Below, in pieces: positions 40,567-52,454 of a DNA stretch of 64,000 nt. The notes under the pieces are model-generated. The model was not told where the DNA came from. It did not search any database and saw only the letters and a list, made by a program, of their open reading frames with translations. Source of the DNA: Elmis aenea (lineage: Eukaryota > Arthropoda > Insecta > Coleoptera > Elmidae). The DNA lies in assembly GCA_947652605.1 (NCBI GenBank), contig CANTFG010000005.1:1-64000 (forward strand), given 5' to 3'. A program made the position numbers and the translations under genes. Every line of letters begins with the position of its first letter. Position 1 is the stretch's first letter.

Positions 40567-43500
40567 TTCCTTGAGCGACTATTTCTAAACGATTTCAATT
40601 ATTGATTTGTATATGACAGGAACAGTTTATCCATCGCTTCTTTACATGAATACAATTGTTTTGCATATGTCTTTCAATGAGCTGGTTTTATTTTTTAATA
40701 ATTTCCTAAAAATACCGTGCTTTAGTTAATACATATGTTCCTTGAGCGACTATTTCTAAACAATTTTAATTATTGATTTGTATATCACAGAAACAGTTTA
40801 TCTATCGCCTCTTTACATGAATACAATTGTTTTGCATATGTCTTTCAATGAGCTGGTATTAATTTTTAATAATTTCCTAAAAATACCGTGCTTTAGTTAA
40901 TACATATGTTCCTTGTGCGACTATTTCGAAACAATTTCAATTATTGATTTGTATATCACAGGAACAGTTTATCCATCGCCTCTTTACATGAATACAATTG
41001 TTTTGCATATGTCTTTCAATGAGCTGGTTTTAATTTTTAATAATTTCCTAAAAATACCGTGCTTTAGTTAATACATATGTTCCTTGAGCGACTATTTCTA
41101 AACAATTTTAATTATTGATTTGTATATCACAGGAACAGTTTATCCATCGCCTCTTTACAGGAATACAATTGTTTTGCATATGTCTTTCAATGAGCTGGTT
41201 TTAATTTTTAATAATTTCCTAAAAATACCGTGCATTAGTTAATACATATGTTCCTTGAGCGACTATTTCTGAACAATTTTAATTATTGATTTGTATATCA
41301 CAGGAACAGTTTATCCATCGCCTCTTTACATGAATACAATTGTTTTGCATATGTCTTTCAATGAGCTGGTTTTAATTTTTAATAATTTCCTAAAAATACC
41401 GTGCTTTAGTTAATACATATGTTCCTTGAGCGACTTTTTCTAAACGATTTTAATTATTGATTTGTATATCACAGGAACAGTTTATCCATCGCCTCTTTAC
41501 ATGAATACAATTGTTTTGCATATGTCTTTCAATGAGCTGGTTTTAATTTTTAATAATTTCCTAAAAATACCGTGCTTTAGTTAATACATTATGTTCCTTG
41601 TGCGACTATTTCGACACAATTTCAATTATTGATTTGTATATGACAGGAACAGTTTATCCATCGCTTCTTTACATGAATACAATTGTTTTGCATATGTCTT
41701 TCAATGAGCTGGTTTTATTTTTTAATAATTTCCTAAAAATACCGTGCTTTAGTTAATACATATGTTCCTTGAGCGACTATTTCTGAACAATTTTAATTAT
41801 TGATTTGTATATCACAGAAACAGTTTATCCATCGCCTCTTTACAGGAATACAATTGTTTTTTATATGTCTTTCAATGAGCTGGTTTTAATTTTTAAAAAT
41901 TTCCTAAAAATACCGTGCTTTAGTTAATACATATGTTTCTTGAGCGACTATTTCTGAACAATTTTAATTATTGATTTGTATATCACAGAAACAGTTTATC
42001 CATCGCCTCTTTACATGAATACAATTGTTTTGCATATGTCTTTCAATGAGCTGGTTTTAATTTTTAATAATTTCCTAAAAATACCGTGCTTTAGTTAATA
42101 CATATGTTCCTTGAGCGACTATTTCGAAACAATTTTAATTATTGATTTGTATATGACAGGAACAGTTTATCCATCGCCTCTTTACATGAATACAATTGTT
42201 TTGCATATGTCTTTCAATGAGCTGGTTTTAATTTTTAATAATTTCCTAAAAATACCGTGCTTTAGTTAATACATATGTTCCTTGAGCGACTATTTCGAAA
42301 CAATTTTAATTATTGATTTGTATATCACAGGAACAGTTTATCCATCGCCTCTTTACATGAATACAATTGTTTTGCATATGTCTTTCATTGAGCTGGTTTT
42401 AATTTTTAATAATTTCCTAAAAATACCGTGCTTTAGTTAATACATATGTTCCTTGAGCGACTATTTCGAAACAATTTTAATTATTGATTTGTATATCACA
42501 GGAACAGTTTATCTATCGCCTCTTTACATGAATACAATTGTTTTGCTTATGTCTTTCATCGAGCTGGTTTTAATTTTTAATAATTTCCTAAAAATACCGT
42601 GCTTTAGTTAATACATATGTTTCTTGAGCGACTATTTCTAAACAATTTTAATTATTGATTTGTATATCACAGAAACAGTTTATCCATCGCCTCTTTACAT
42701 GAATACAATTGTTTTGCATATGTCTTTCAATGAGCTGGTTTTAATTTTTAATAATTTCCTAAAAATACCGTGCTTTAGTTAATACATATGTTCCTTGTGC
42801 GACTATTTCGAAACAATTTCAATTATTGATTTGTATATCACAGGAACAGTTTATCCATCGCCTCTTTACATGAATACAATTGTTTTGCATATGTCTTTCA
42901 ATGAGCTGGTTTTAATTTTTAATAATTTCCTAAAAATACCGTGCTTTAGTTAATACATATGTTCCTTGAGCGACTATTTCTAAACAATTTTAATTATTGA
43001 TTTGTATATCACAGGAACAGTTTATCCATCGCCTCTTTACAGGAATACAATTGTTTTGCATATGTCTTTCAATGAGCTGGTTTTAATTTTTAATAATTTC
43101 CTAAAAATACCGTGCATTAGTTAATACATATGTTCCTTGAGCGACTATTTCTGAACAATTTTAATTATTAATTTGTTTATCACAGGAACAGTTTATCCAT
43201 CGCCTCTTTACATGAATACAATTGTTTTGCATATGTCTTTCAATGAGCTGGTTTTAATTTTTAATAATTTCCTAAAAATACCGTGCTTTAGTTAATACAT
43301 ATGTTCCTTGAGCGACTATTTCTAAAAAATTTTAATTATTGATTTGTATATCACAGGAACAGTTTATCCATCGCCTCTTTACATGAATACAATTGTTTTG
43401 CATATGTCTTTCAATGAGCTGGTTTTAATTTTTAATAATTTCCTAAAAATACCGTGCTTTAGTTAATACATATGTTCCTTGAGCGACTATTTCGAAACAA

Positions 43501-46500
43501 TTTTAATTATTGATTTGTATATCACAGGAACAGTTTATCCATCGCCTCTTTACAGGAATACAATTGTTTTGCATATGTCTTTCAATGAGCTGGCTTTAAT
43601 TTTTAATAATTTCCTAAAAATACCGTGCTTTAGTTAATACATATGTTCCTTGAGCGACTGTTTCTGAACAATTTTAATTATTGATTTGTATATCACAGGA
43701 ACAGTTTATCCATCGCCTCTTTACATGAATACAATTGTTTTGCATATGTCTTTCAATGAGCTGGTTTTAATTTTTAATAATTTCCTAAAAATACCGTGCT
43801 TTAGTTAATACATATGTTCCTTGAGCGACTATTTCTAAACAATTTTAATTATTGATTTGTATATCACAGGAACAGTTTATCCATCGCCTCTTTACATGAA
43901 TACAATTGTTTTGCATATGTCTTTCAATAAGCTGGTTTTAATTTTTAATAATTTCCTAAAAATACCGTGCTTTAGTTAATACATATGTTCCTTGAGCGAC
44001 TATTTCTGAACAATTTTAATTATTGATTTGTATGTCACAGAAACAGTTTATCCAACGCCTCTTTACAGGAATACAATTGTTTTGCATATGTCTTTCAATG
44101 AGCTGGTTTTAATTTTTAATAATTTCCTAAAAATACCGTGCTTTAGTTAATACATATGTTCCTTGAGCGACTATTTCTGAACAATTTTAATTATTGATTT
44201 GTATATCACAGAAACAGTTTATCCATCGCCTCTTTATTGGAATACAATTGTTTTGCATATGTCTTTCAATGAGCTGGTTTTAATTTTTAAAAATTTCCTA
44301 AAAATACCGTGCTTTAGTTAATACATATGTTTCTTGTGCGACTATTTCGAAACAATTTCAATTATTGATTTGTATATGACAGGAACAGTTTATCCATCGC
44401 CTTTTTACATGAATAAAATTGTTTTGCATATGTCTTTCAATGAGCTGGTTTTAATTTTTAATAATTTCCTAAAAATACCGTGCTTTAGTTAATACATATG
44501 TTCCTTGTGCGACTATTTTGAAACAATTTCAATTATTGATTTGTATATGACAGGAACAGTTTATCCATCGCTTCTTTACATGAATACAATTGTTTTGCAT
44601 ATGTCTTTCAATGAGCTGGTTTTATTTTTTAATAATTTCCTAAAAATACCGTGCTTTAGTTAATACATATGTTCCTTGAGCGTTTATTTCTAAACAATTT
44701 TAATTATTGATTTGTATATCACAGAAACAGTTTATCCATCGCCTCTTTACATGAATACAATTGTTTTGCATATGTCTTTCAATGAGCTGGTATTAATTTT
44801 TAATAATTTCCTAAAAATACCGTGCTTTAGTTAATACATATGTTCCTTGTGCGACTATTTCGAAACAATTTCAATTATTGATTTGTATATCACAGGAACA
44901 GTTTATCCATCGCCTCTTTACATGAATACAATTGTTTTGCATATGTCTTTCAATGAGCTGGTTTTAATTTTTAATAATTTCCTAAAAATACCGTGCTTTA
45001 GTTAATACATATGTTCCTTGAGCGACTATTTCTAAACAATTTTAATTATTGATTTGTATATCACAGGAACAGTTTATCCATCGCCTCTTTACAGGAATAC
45101 AATTGTTTTGCATATGTCTTTCAATGAGCTGGTTTTAATTTTTAATAATTTCCTAAAAATACCGTGCATTAGTTAATACATATGTTCCTTGAGCGACTAT
45201 TTCTGAACAATTTTAATTATTGATTTGTATATCACAGGAACAGTTTATCCATCGCCTCTTTACATGAATACAATTGTTTTGCATATGTCTTTCAATGAGC
45301 TGGTTTTAATTTTTAATAATTTCCTAAAAATACCGTGCTTTAATTAATACATATGTTCCTTGAGCGACTATTTCTAAACGATTTTAATTATTGATTTGTA
45401 TATCACAGGAACAGTTTATCCATCGCCTCTTTACATGAATACAATTGTTTTGCATATGTCTTTCAATGAGCTGGTTTTAATTTTTAATAATTTCCTAAAT
45501 ATACCGTGCTTTAGTTAATACATATGTTCCTTGTGCGACTATTTCGAAACAATTTCAATTATTGATTTGTATATGACAGGAACAGTTTATCCATCGCTTC
45601 TTTACATGAATACAATTGTTTTGCATATGTCTTTCAATGAGCTGGTTTTATTTTTTAATAATTTCCTAAAAATACCGTGCTTTAGTTAATGCATATGTTC
45701 CTTGAGCGACTATTTCTGAACAATTTTAATTATTGATTTGTATATCACAGAAACAGTTTATCCATCGCCTCTTTACAGGAATACAATTGTTTTGCATATG
45801 TCTTTCAATGAGCTGGTTTTAATTTTTAAAAATTTCCTAAAAATACCGTGCTTTAGTTAATACATATGTTTCTTGAGCGACTATTTCTGAACAATTTTAA
45901 TTATTGATTTGTATATCACAGAAACAGTTTATCCATCGCCTCTTTACAGGAATACAATTGTTTTGCATATGTCTTTCAATGAGCTGGTTTTAATTTTTAA
46001 TAATTTCCTAAAAATACCGTGCTTTAGTTAATACATATGTTCCTTGAGCGACTATTTCTGAACAATTTTAATTATTGATTTGTATATCACAGAAACAGTT
46101 TATCCATCGCCTCTTTACATGAATACAATTGTTTTGCATATGTCTTTCAAAGAGCTGGTTTTAATTTTTACTAATTTCCTAAAAATACCGTGCTTTAGTT
46201 AATACATATGTTCCTTGTGCGACTATTTCGAAACAATTTCAATTATTGATTTGTATATGACAGGAACAGTTTATCCATCGCCTTTTTACATGAATAAAGT
46301 TGTTTTGCATATGTCTTTCAATGAGCTGGTTTTAATTTTTAATAATTTCCTAAAAATACCGTGCTTTAGTTAATACATATGTTCCTTGTGCGACTATTTT
46401 GAAACAATTTCAATTATTGATTTGTATATGACAGGAACAGTTTATCCATCGCTTCTTTACATAAATACAATTGTTTTGCATATGTCTTTCAATGAGCTGG

Positions 46501-49500
46501 TTTTATTTTTTAATAATTTCCTAAAAATACCCTGCTTTAGTTAATACATATGTTCCTTGAGCGATTATTTCTAAACAATTTTAATTATTGATTTGTATAT
46601 CACAGAAACAGTTTATCCATCGCCTCTTTACATGAATACAATTGTTTTGCATATGTCTTTCAATGAGCTGGTATTAATTTTTAATAATTTCCTAAAAATA
46701 CCGTGCTTTAGTTAATACATATGTTCCTTGTGCGACTATTTCGAAACAATTTCAATTATTGATTTGTATATGACAGGAACAGTTTATCCATCGCCTCTTT
46801 ACATGAATACAATTGTTTTGCATATGTCTTTCAATGAGCTGGTTTTAATTTTTAATAATTTCCTAAAAATACCGTGCTTTAGTTAATACATATGTTCCTT
46901 GAGCGACTATTTCTAAACAATTTTAATTATTGATTTGTATATCACAGGAACAGTTTATCCATCGCCTCTTTACAGGAATACAATTGTTTTGCATATGTCT
47001 TTCAATGAGCTGGTTTTAATTTTTAATAATTTCCTAAAAATACCGTGCATTAGTTAATACATATGTTCCTTGAGCGACTATTTCTGTACAATTTTAATTA
47101 TTAATTTGTATATCACAGGAACAGTTTATCCATCGCCTCTTTACATGAATACAATTGTTTTGCATATGTCTTTCAATGAGCTGGTTTTAATTTTTAATAA
47201 TTTCCTAAAAATACCGTGCTTTAGTTAATACATATGTTCCTTGAGCGACTATTTCTAAACGATTTTAATTATTGATTTGTATATCACAGGAACAGTTTAT
47301 CCATCGCCTCTTTACATGAATACAATTGTTTTGCATATGTCTTTCAATGAGCTGGTTTTAATTTTTAATAATTTCCTAAAAATACCGTGCTTTAGGTAAT
47401 ACATATGTTCCTTGTGCGACTATTTCGAAACAATTTCAATTATTGATTTGTATATGACAGGAACAGTTTATCCATCGCTTCTTTACATGAATACAATTGT
47501 TTTGCATATGTCTTTCAATGAGCTGGTTTTATTTTTTAATAATTTCCTAAAAATACCGTGCTTTAGTCAATACATATGTTCCTTGAGCGACTATTTCTAA
47601 ACAATTTTAATTATTGATTTGTATATCACAGAAACAGTTTATCCATCGCCTCTTTACATGAATACAATTGTTTTGCATATGTCTTTCAATGAGCTGGTAT
47701 TAATTTTTAATAATTTCCTAAAAATACCGTGCTTTAGTTAATACATATGTTCCTTGTGCGACTATTTCGAAACAATTTCAATTATTGATTTGTATATCAC
47801 AGGAACAGTTTATCCATCGCCTCTTTACATGAATACAATTGTTTTGCATATGTCTTTCAATGAGCTGGTTTTAATTTTTAATAATTTCCTAAAAATACCG
47901 TGCTTTAGTTAATACATATGTTCCTTGAGCGACTATTTCTAAACAATTTTAATTATTAATTTGTATATCACAGGAACAGTTTATCCATCGCCTCTTTACA
48001 GGAATACAATTGTTTTGCATATGTCTTTCAATGAGCTGGTTTTAATTTTTAATAATTTCCTAAAAATACCGTGCATTAGTTAATACATATGTTCCTTGAG
48101 CGACTATTTCTGAACAATTTTAATTATTGATTTGTATATCACAGGAACAGTTTATCCATCGCCTCTTTACATGAATACAATTGTTTTGCATATGTCTTTC
48201 AATGAGCTGGTTTTAATTTTTAATAATTTCCTAAAAATACCGTGCTTTAGTTAATACATATGTTCCTTGAGCGACTATTTCTAAACAATTTTAATTATTG
48301 ATTTGTATATCACAGGAACAGTTTATCCATCGCCTCTTTACATGAATACAATTGTTTTGCATATGTCTTTCAATGAGCTGGTTTTAATTTTTAATAATTT
48401 CCTAAAAATACCGTGCTTTAGTTAATACATATGTGCCTTGAGCGACTATTTCGAAACAATTTTAATTATTGATTTGTATATCACAGGAACAGTTTATCCA
48501 TCGCCTCTTTACATGAATACAATTGTTTTGCATATGTCTTTCAATGAGCTGGTTTTAATTTTTAATAATTTCCTAAAAATACCGTGCTTTAGTTAATACA
48601 TATGTTCCTTGAGCGACTATTTCTAAACAATTTTAATTATTGATTTGTATATCACAGGAACAGTTTATCCATCGCCTCTTTACATGAATACAATTGTTTT
48701 GCATATGTCTTTCAATGAGCTGGCATTAATTTTTAATAATTTCCTAAAATAACCGTGCTTTAGTTAATACATATGTTCCTTGTGCGACTATTTCGAAACA
48801 ATTTCAATTATTGATTTGTATATGACAGGAACAGTTTATCTATCGCCTCTTTACATGAATACAATTGTTTTGCATATGTCTTTCAATGAGCTGGTTTTAA
48901 TTTTTAATAATTTCCTAAAAATACCGTGCTTTAGTTAATACATATGTTCCTTGAGCGACTATTTCTAAACAATTTTAATTATTGATTTGTTTATCACAGA
49001 AACAGTTTATCCATCGCCTCTTTACATGAATACAATTGTTTTGCATATGTCTTTCAATGAGCTGGTATTAATTTTTAATAATTTCCTAAAAATACCGTGC
49101 TTTAGTTAATACATATGTTCCTTGTGCGACTATTTCTAAACAATTTTAATTATTGATTTGTATATCACAGGAACAGTTTATCCATCGCCTTTTTACATGA
49201 ATACAATTGTTTTGCATATGTCTTTCAATGAGCTGGTTTTAATTTTTAATAATTTCCTAAAAATACCGTGCTTTAGTTAATACATATGTTCCTTGAGCGA
49301 CTATTTCTAAACAATTTTAATTATTGATTTGTATATCACAGGAACAGTTTATCCATCGCCTCTTTACAGGAATACAATTGTTTTGCATATGTCTTTCAAT
49401 GAGCTGGTTTTAATTTTTAATAATTTCCTAAAAATACCGTGCATTAGTTAATACATATGTTCCTTGAGCGACTATTTCTGAACAATTTTAATTATTGATT

Positions 49501-50143
49501 TGTATATCACAGGAACAGTTTATCCATCGCCTCTTTACATGAATACAATTGTTTTGCATATGTCTTTCAATGAGCTGGTTTTAATTTTTAATAATTTCCT
49601 AAAAATACCGTGCTTTAGTTAATACATATGTTCCTTGAGCGACTATTTCTAAACGATTTTAATTATTGATTTGTATATCACAGGAACAGTTTATCCATCG
49701 CCTCTTTACATGAATACAATTGTTTTGCATATGTCTTTCAATGAGCTGGTTTTAATTTTTAATAATTTCCTAAAAATACCGTGCTTTAGTTAATACATAT
49801 GTTCCTTGAGCGACTATTTCTAAACAATTTTAATTATTGATTTGTATATCACAGGAACAGTTTATCCATCGCCTCTTTACATGAATACAATTGTTTTGCA
49901 TATGTCTTTCAATGAGCTGGCATTAATTTTTAATAATTTCCTAAAAATACCGTGCTTTAGTTAATACATATGTTCCTTGTGCGACTATTTCGAAACAATT
50001 TCAATTATTGATTTGTATATGACAGGAACAGTTTATCTATCGCCTCTTTACATGAATACAATTGTTTTGCATATGTCTTTCAATGAGCTGGTTTTAATTT
50101 TTAATAATTTCCTAAAAATACCGTGCTTTAGTTAATACATATG

Positions 50144-51150
50144 TTCCTTGAGCGGCTATTTCTAAACAATTTTAATTATTGATTTGTATATCACAGGAAA
50201 AGTTTATCCATCGCCTTTTTACAGGAATACAGATTTTTTGCATATGTCTTTCAATGAGCTGGTTTTAATTTTTAATAATTTCCTAAAAATACCGTGCTTT
50301 AGTCAATACATATGTTCCTTGAGCGACTATTTCTAAACAATTTTAATTATTGATTTGTATATCACAGAAACAGTTTATCCATCGCCTCTTTACATGAATA
50401 CAATTGTTTTGCATATGTCTTTCAATGAGCTGGTATTAATTTTTAATAATTTCCTAAAAATACCGTGCTTTAGTTAATACATATGTTCCTTGTGCGACTA
50501 TTTCGAAACAATTTCAATTATTGATTTGTATATCACAGGAACAGTTTATCCATCGCCTCTTTACATGAATACAATTGTTTTGCATATGTCTTTCAATGAG
50601 CTGGTTTTAATTTTTAATAATTTCCTAAAAATACCGTGCTTTAGTTAATACATATGTTCCTTGAGCGGCTATTTCTAAACAATTTTAATTATTGATTTGT
50701 ATATCACAGGAAAAGTTTATCCATCGCCTTTTTACAGGAATACAGATTTTTTGCATATGTCTTTCAATGAGCTGGTTTTAATTTTTAATAATTTCCTAAA
50801 AATACCGTGCTTTAGTCAATACATATGTTCCTTGAGCGACTATTTCTAAACAATTTTAATTATTGATTTGTATATCACAGAAACAGTTTATCCATCGCCT
50901 CTTTACATGAATACAATTGTTTTGCATATGTCTTTCAATGAGCTGGTTTTAATTTTTAATAATTTCCTAAAAATACCGTGCTTTAGTTAATACATATGTT
51001 CCTTGAGCGGCTATTTCTAAACAATTTTAATTATTGATTTGTATATCACAGGAAAAGTTTATCCATCGCCTTTTTACAGGAATACAGATTTTTTGCATAT
51101 GTCTTTCAATGAGCTGGTTTTAATTTTTAATAATTTCCTAAAAATACCGT
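50144..51150. repeat. Right-edge monomer variant of satellite A, three copies
   Basis: A distinctive monomer occurs at 50144, 50657 and 50999 and nowhere else. It carries GAGCGGCTAT, GGAAAAGTTT, CCTTTTTACAGG and ACAGATTTTTTGC together. Spacings are three and two monomers. The last copy is cut at 51150, where satellite B begins. The variant marks very local duplications at the edge; the intervening AGTCAATAC variant also recurs in this stretch. Confidence 0.88.
51147..51150. other. Satellite A / satellite B junction in shared CCGT
   Basis: Satellite A reads AAAATACCGTGCTTT and satellite B reads ATAATGCCGTTTGTC. At the junction the sequence is AAAATACCGTTTGTC, so the switch falls within or next to the common CCGT, and AAT-x-CCGT is shared if one mismatch is allowed. 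Monomers on both sides are intact and typical right up to the switch. Microhomology-mediated joining is the simplest inference; an assembly join is the alternative. Confidence 0.85.
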
Positions 51151-51712
51151 TTGTCTCAACTATTTTGAAATTTAATTTACAAAGTTATTCAAAAAATTAA
51201 AAATTTTGAAAATTTTTCTCGAAAACGGCTCATACGATTTTGTTCAAATTTTAGTATGTTATAGAGTTTATTTTTCTTAGTATAATGCCGTTTGTCTCAA
51301 CTATTTTGAAATTTAATTTACAAAGTTATTCAAAAAATTAAAAATTTTGAAAATTTTTCTCGAAAACGGCTCATACGATTTTGTTCAAATTTTAGTATGT
51401 TATAGAGTTTATTTTTCTTAGTATAATGCCGTTTGTCTCAACTATTTTGAAATTTAATTTACAAAGTTATTCAAAAAATTAAAAATTTTGAAAATTTTTC
51501 TCGAAAACGGCTCATACGATTTTGTTCAAATTTTAGTATGTTATAGAGTTTATTTTTCTTAGTATAATGCCGTTTGTCTCAACTATTTTGAAATGTAATT
51601 TACAAAGTTATTCAAAAAATTAAAAATTTTGAAAATTTTTCTCGAAAACGGCTCATACGATTTTGTTCAAATTTTAGTATGTTATAGAGTTTATTTTTCT
51701 TAGTATAAGGCC
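51149..51712. repeat. Four tandem B1 monomers at the satellite B left edge
   Basis: Starts are at 51149, 51290, 51431 and 51572, exactly 141 bp each. The monomers are almost identical to each other and to B1 far to the right, so there is no decay toward the satellite A junction. The fourth ends with AGTATAAGGCCG, the variant that in this array nearly always precedes a B2 cassette. Confidence 0.92.
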
Positions 51713-51765
51713 GTTTGTCTCAACTATTTTGAAATGTAATTTACAAAGTTATTCAAAAAATTAAA

Positions 51766-51901
51766 AATCGTATTTAGGGGCAAATAATCCTTAATTTGCT
51801 CATAACTAACGTGTATAAGAAGTTTGAAGCCATTTGCTGTAGTCTTATGAAAATCGATTTTTTTGTCGAAAAAAGTGCAAAGACTATAGCCTTTGTACTT
51901 T
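51766..51901. repeat. Single B2 (alpha-type) unit, truncated
   Basis: One alpha-type B2 (GGGGCAAATAATCC, AATTTGCTC, GTCTTATG) starts at AATCG 51766. It returns to B1 early, at TACTTTTTTTTCATACG near 51901, with the usual beta and gamma copies missing. The exit point differs from that of all the full cassettes. The 61-codon minus-strand frame at 51724-51909 exists only because of this junction and is not considered a gene. Confidence 0.85.
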
Positions 51902-52307
51902 TTTTTCATACGATTTTGTTCAAATTTTAGTATGTTATAGAGTTTATTTTTCTTAGTATAATGCCGTTTGTCTCAAATATTTTGAAATGTAATTTACAAA
52001 GTTATTCAAAAAATTAAAAATTTTGAAAATTTTTCTCGAAAACGGCTCATACGATTTTGTTCAAATTTTAGTATGTTATAGAGTTTATTTTTCTTAGTAT
52101 AATGCCGTTTGTCTCAACTATTTTGAAATTTAATTTACAAAGTTATTCAAAAAATTGAAAATTTTGAAAAATTTGAAATTCTTCTCGAAAACGGCTCATA
52201 CGATTTTGTTCAAATTTTAGTATGTTATAGAGTTTATTTTTCTTAGTATAATGCCGTTTGTCTCAACTATTTTGAAATTTAATTTAAAAAGTTATTCAAA
52301 AAATTAA

Positions 52308-52454
52308 AATCGTATTTAGAGGCTAATAATCCTTAACTTGCTCATAACTAACGTGTATAAGAAGTTTGAAGCCATTTGCTATAGTTTTAAGAAAATCGAT
52401 TTTTTTGTCGAAAAAAGTGCAAAGTATATAGCCTTTTTTTCTTAGTATTATGCC
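52308..52454. repeat. Single B2 (gamma-type) unit
   Basis: One gamma-type B2 (GAGGCTAATAATCC, AACTTGCTC, then the TATATAGCC exit) is entered directly from B1 and returns to B1 at GTTTGTC 52455, the normal exit. Together with the lone alpha unit 542 bp upstream it looks like a cassette split by recombination, with two B1 copies and a hybrid between. The preceding B1 is eight bases long for the family because its A/T tract is expanded and altered. Confidence 0.85.

Larger units (their letters stand above)
1914..51150. repeat. Satellite A: 171-bp tandem array, 287 full monomers plus one truncated
   Basis: The start TTCCTTGAGCGACTATTTC recurs every 171 bp from 1914 (2085, 2256, 2427 and so on) to the last copy at 50999, which breaks off after 152 bp. 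All copies are head to tail in one orientation, with no inversion or transposon insertion seen. Phase from first to last start is 287 x 171 + 8, and the 8 bp is fully explained by six small indel sites: about 20270-20335 (net +1), 27903 (+1), 33890 (+3), 34405 (+1), 39707 (+1) and 41590 (+1). Monomers differ at a limited set of recurrent sites, for example TTCGAAAC/TTCTAAAC/TTCTGAAC, GAGC/GTGC, ATCAC/ATGAC/GTCAC, ACATG/ACAGG, GCAT/GCGT and GTTTTA/GCTTTA/GTATTA. These sites define higher-order repeats. A 171-bp length is also that of primate alpha satellite, but the sequence is unrelated. A centromeric or pericentromeric role is inference only. Confidence 0.97.
40567..51150. repeat. Satellite A right-hand domain, irregular HOR, 61 full monomers plus 152 bp
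   Basis: The phase is 61 x 171 + 1 from 40567 to the final start at 50999; the extra base is CATTATG at 41587. GTGCATTAG monomers recur at 41231, 43113, 45165, 47046, 48072 and 49440. Their spacings are 11 (+1 bp), 12, 11, 6 and 8 monomers, so a roughly 11-monomer rhythm decays toward the right edge. More private single-base changes appear here (for example CGTTTATT near 44682, GACACAATT near 41613, TGTACAATT near 47086) than in the central domains, consistent with weaker homogenisation near an array edge. Confidence 0.85.

Noticed and set aside
47412..47600. 62-codon plus-strand frame starting at TTG
   Set aside because: It spans one satellite A monomer that lost a stop by a T-to-C change; neighbouring monomers keep the stop, and substitutions across the array are mostly amino-acid changing.
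1914..51150. CENP-B box in satellite A
   Set aside because: TTCGAAACAATT matches the TTCG and A positions but lacks the CGGG half, and most monomers have lost TTCG.
1914..51150. Primate alpha satellite because of the 171-bp length
   Set aside because: Only the length agrees. The monomer sequence shows no resemblance, and the flanks and composition do not suggest a primate.
51724..51909. 61-codon minus-strand frame
   Set aside because: It is created by the truncated single B2 unit and its junction with B1; full cassettes do not conserve it.
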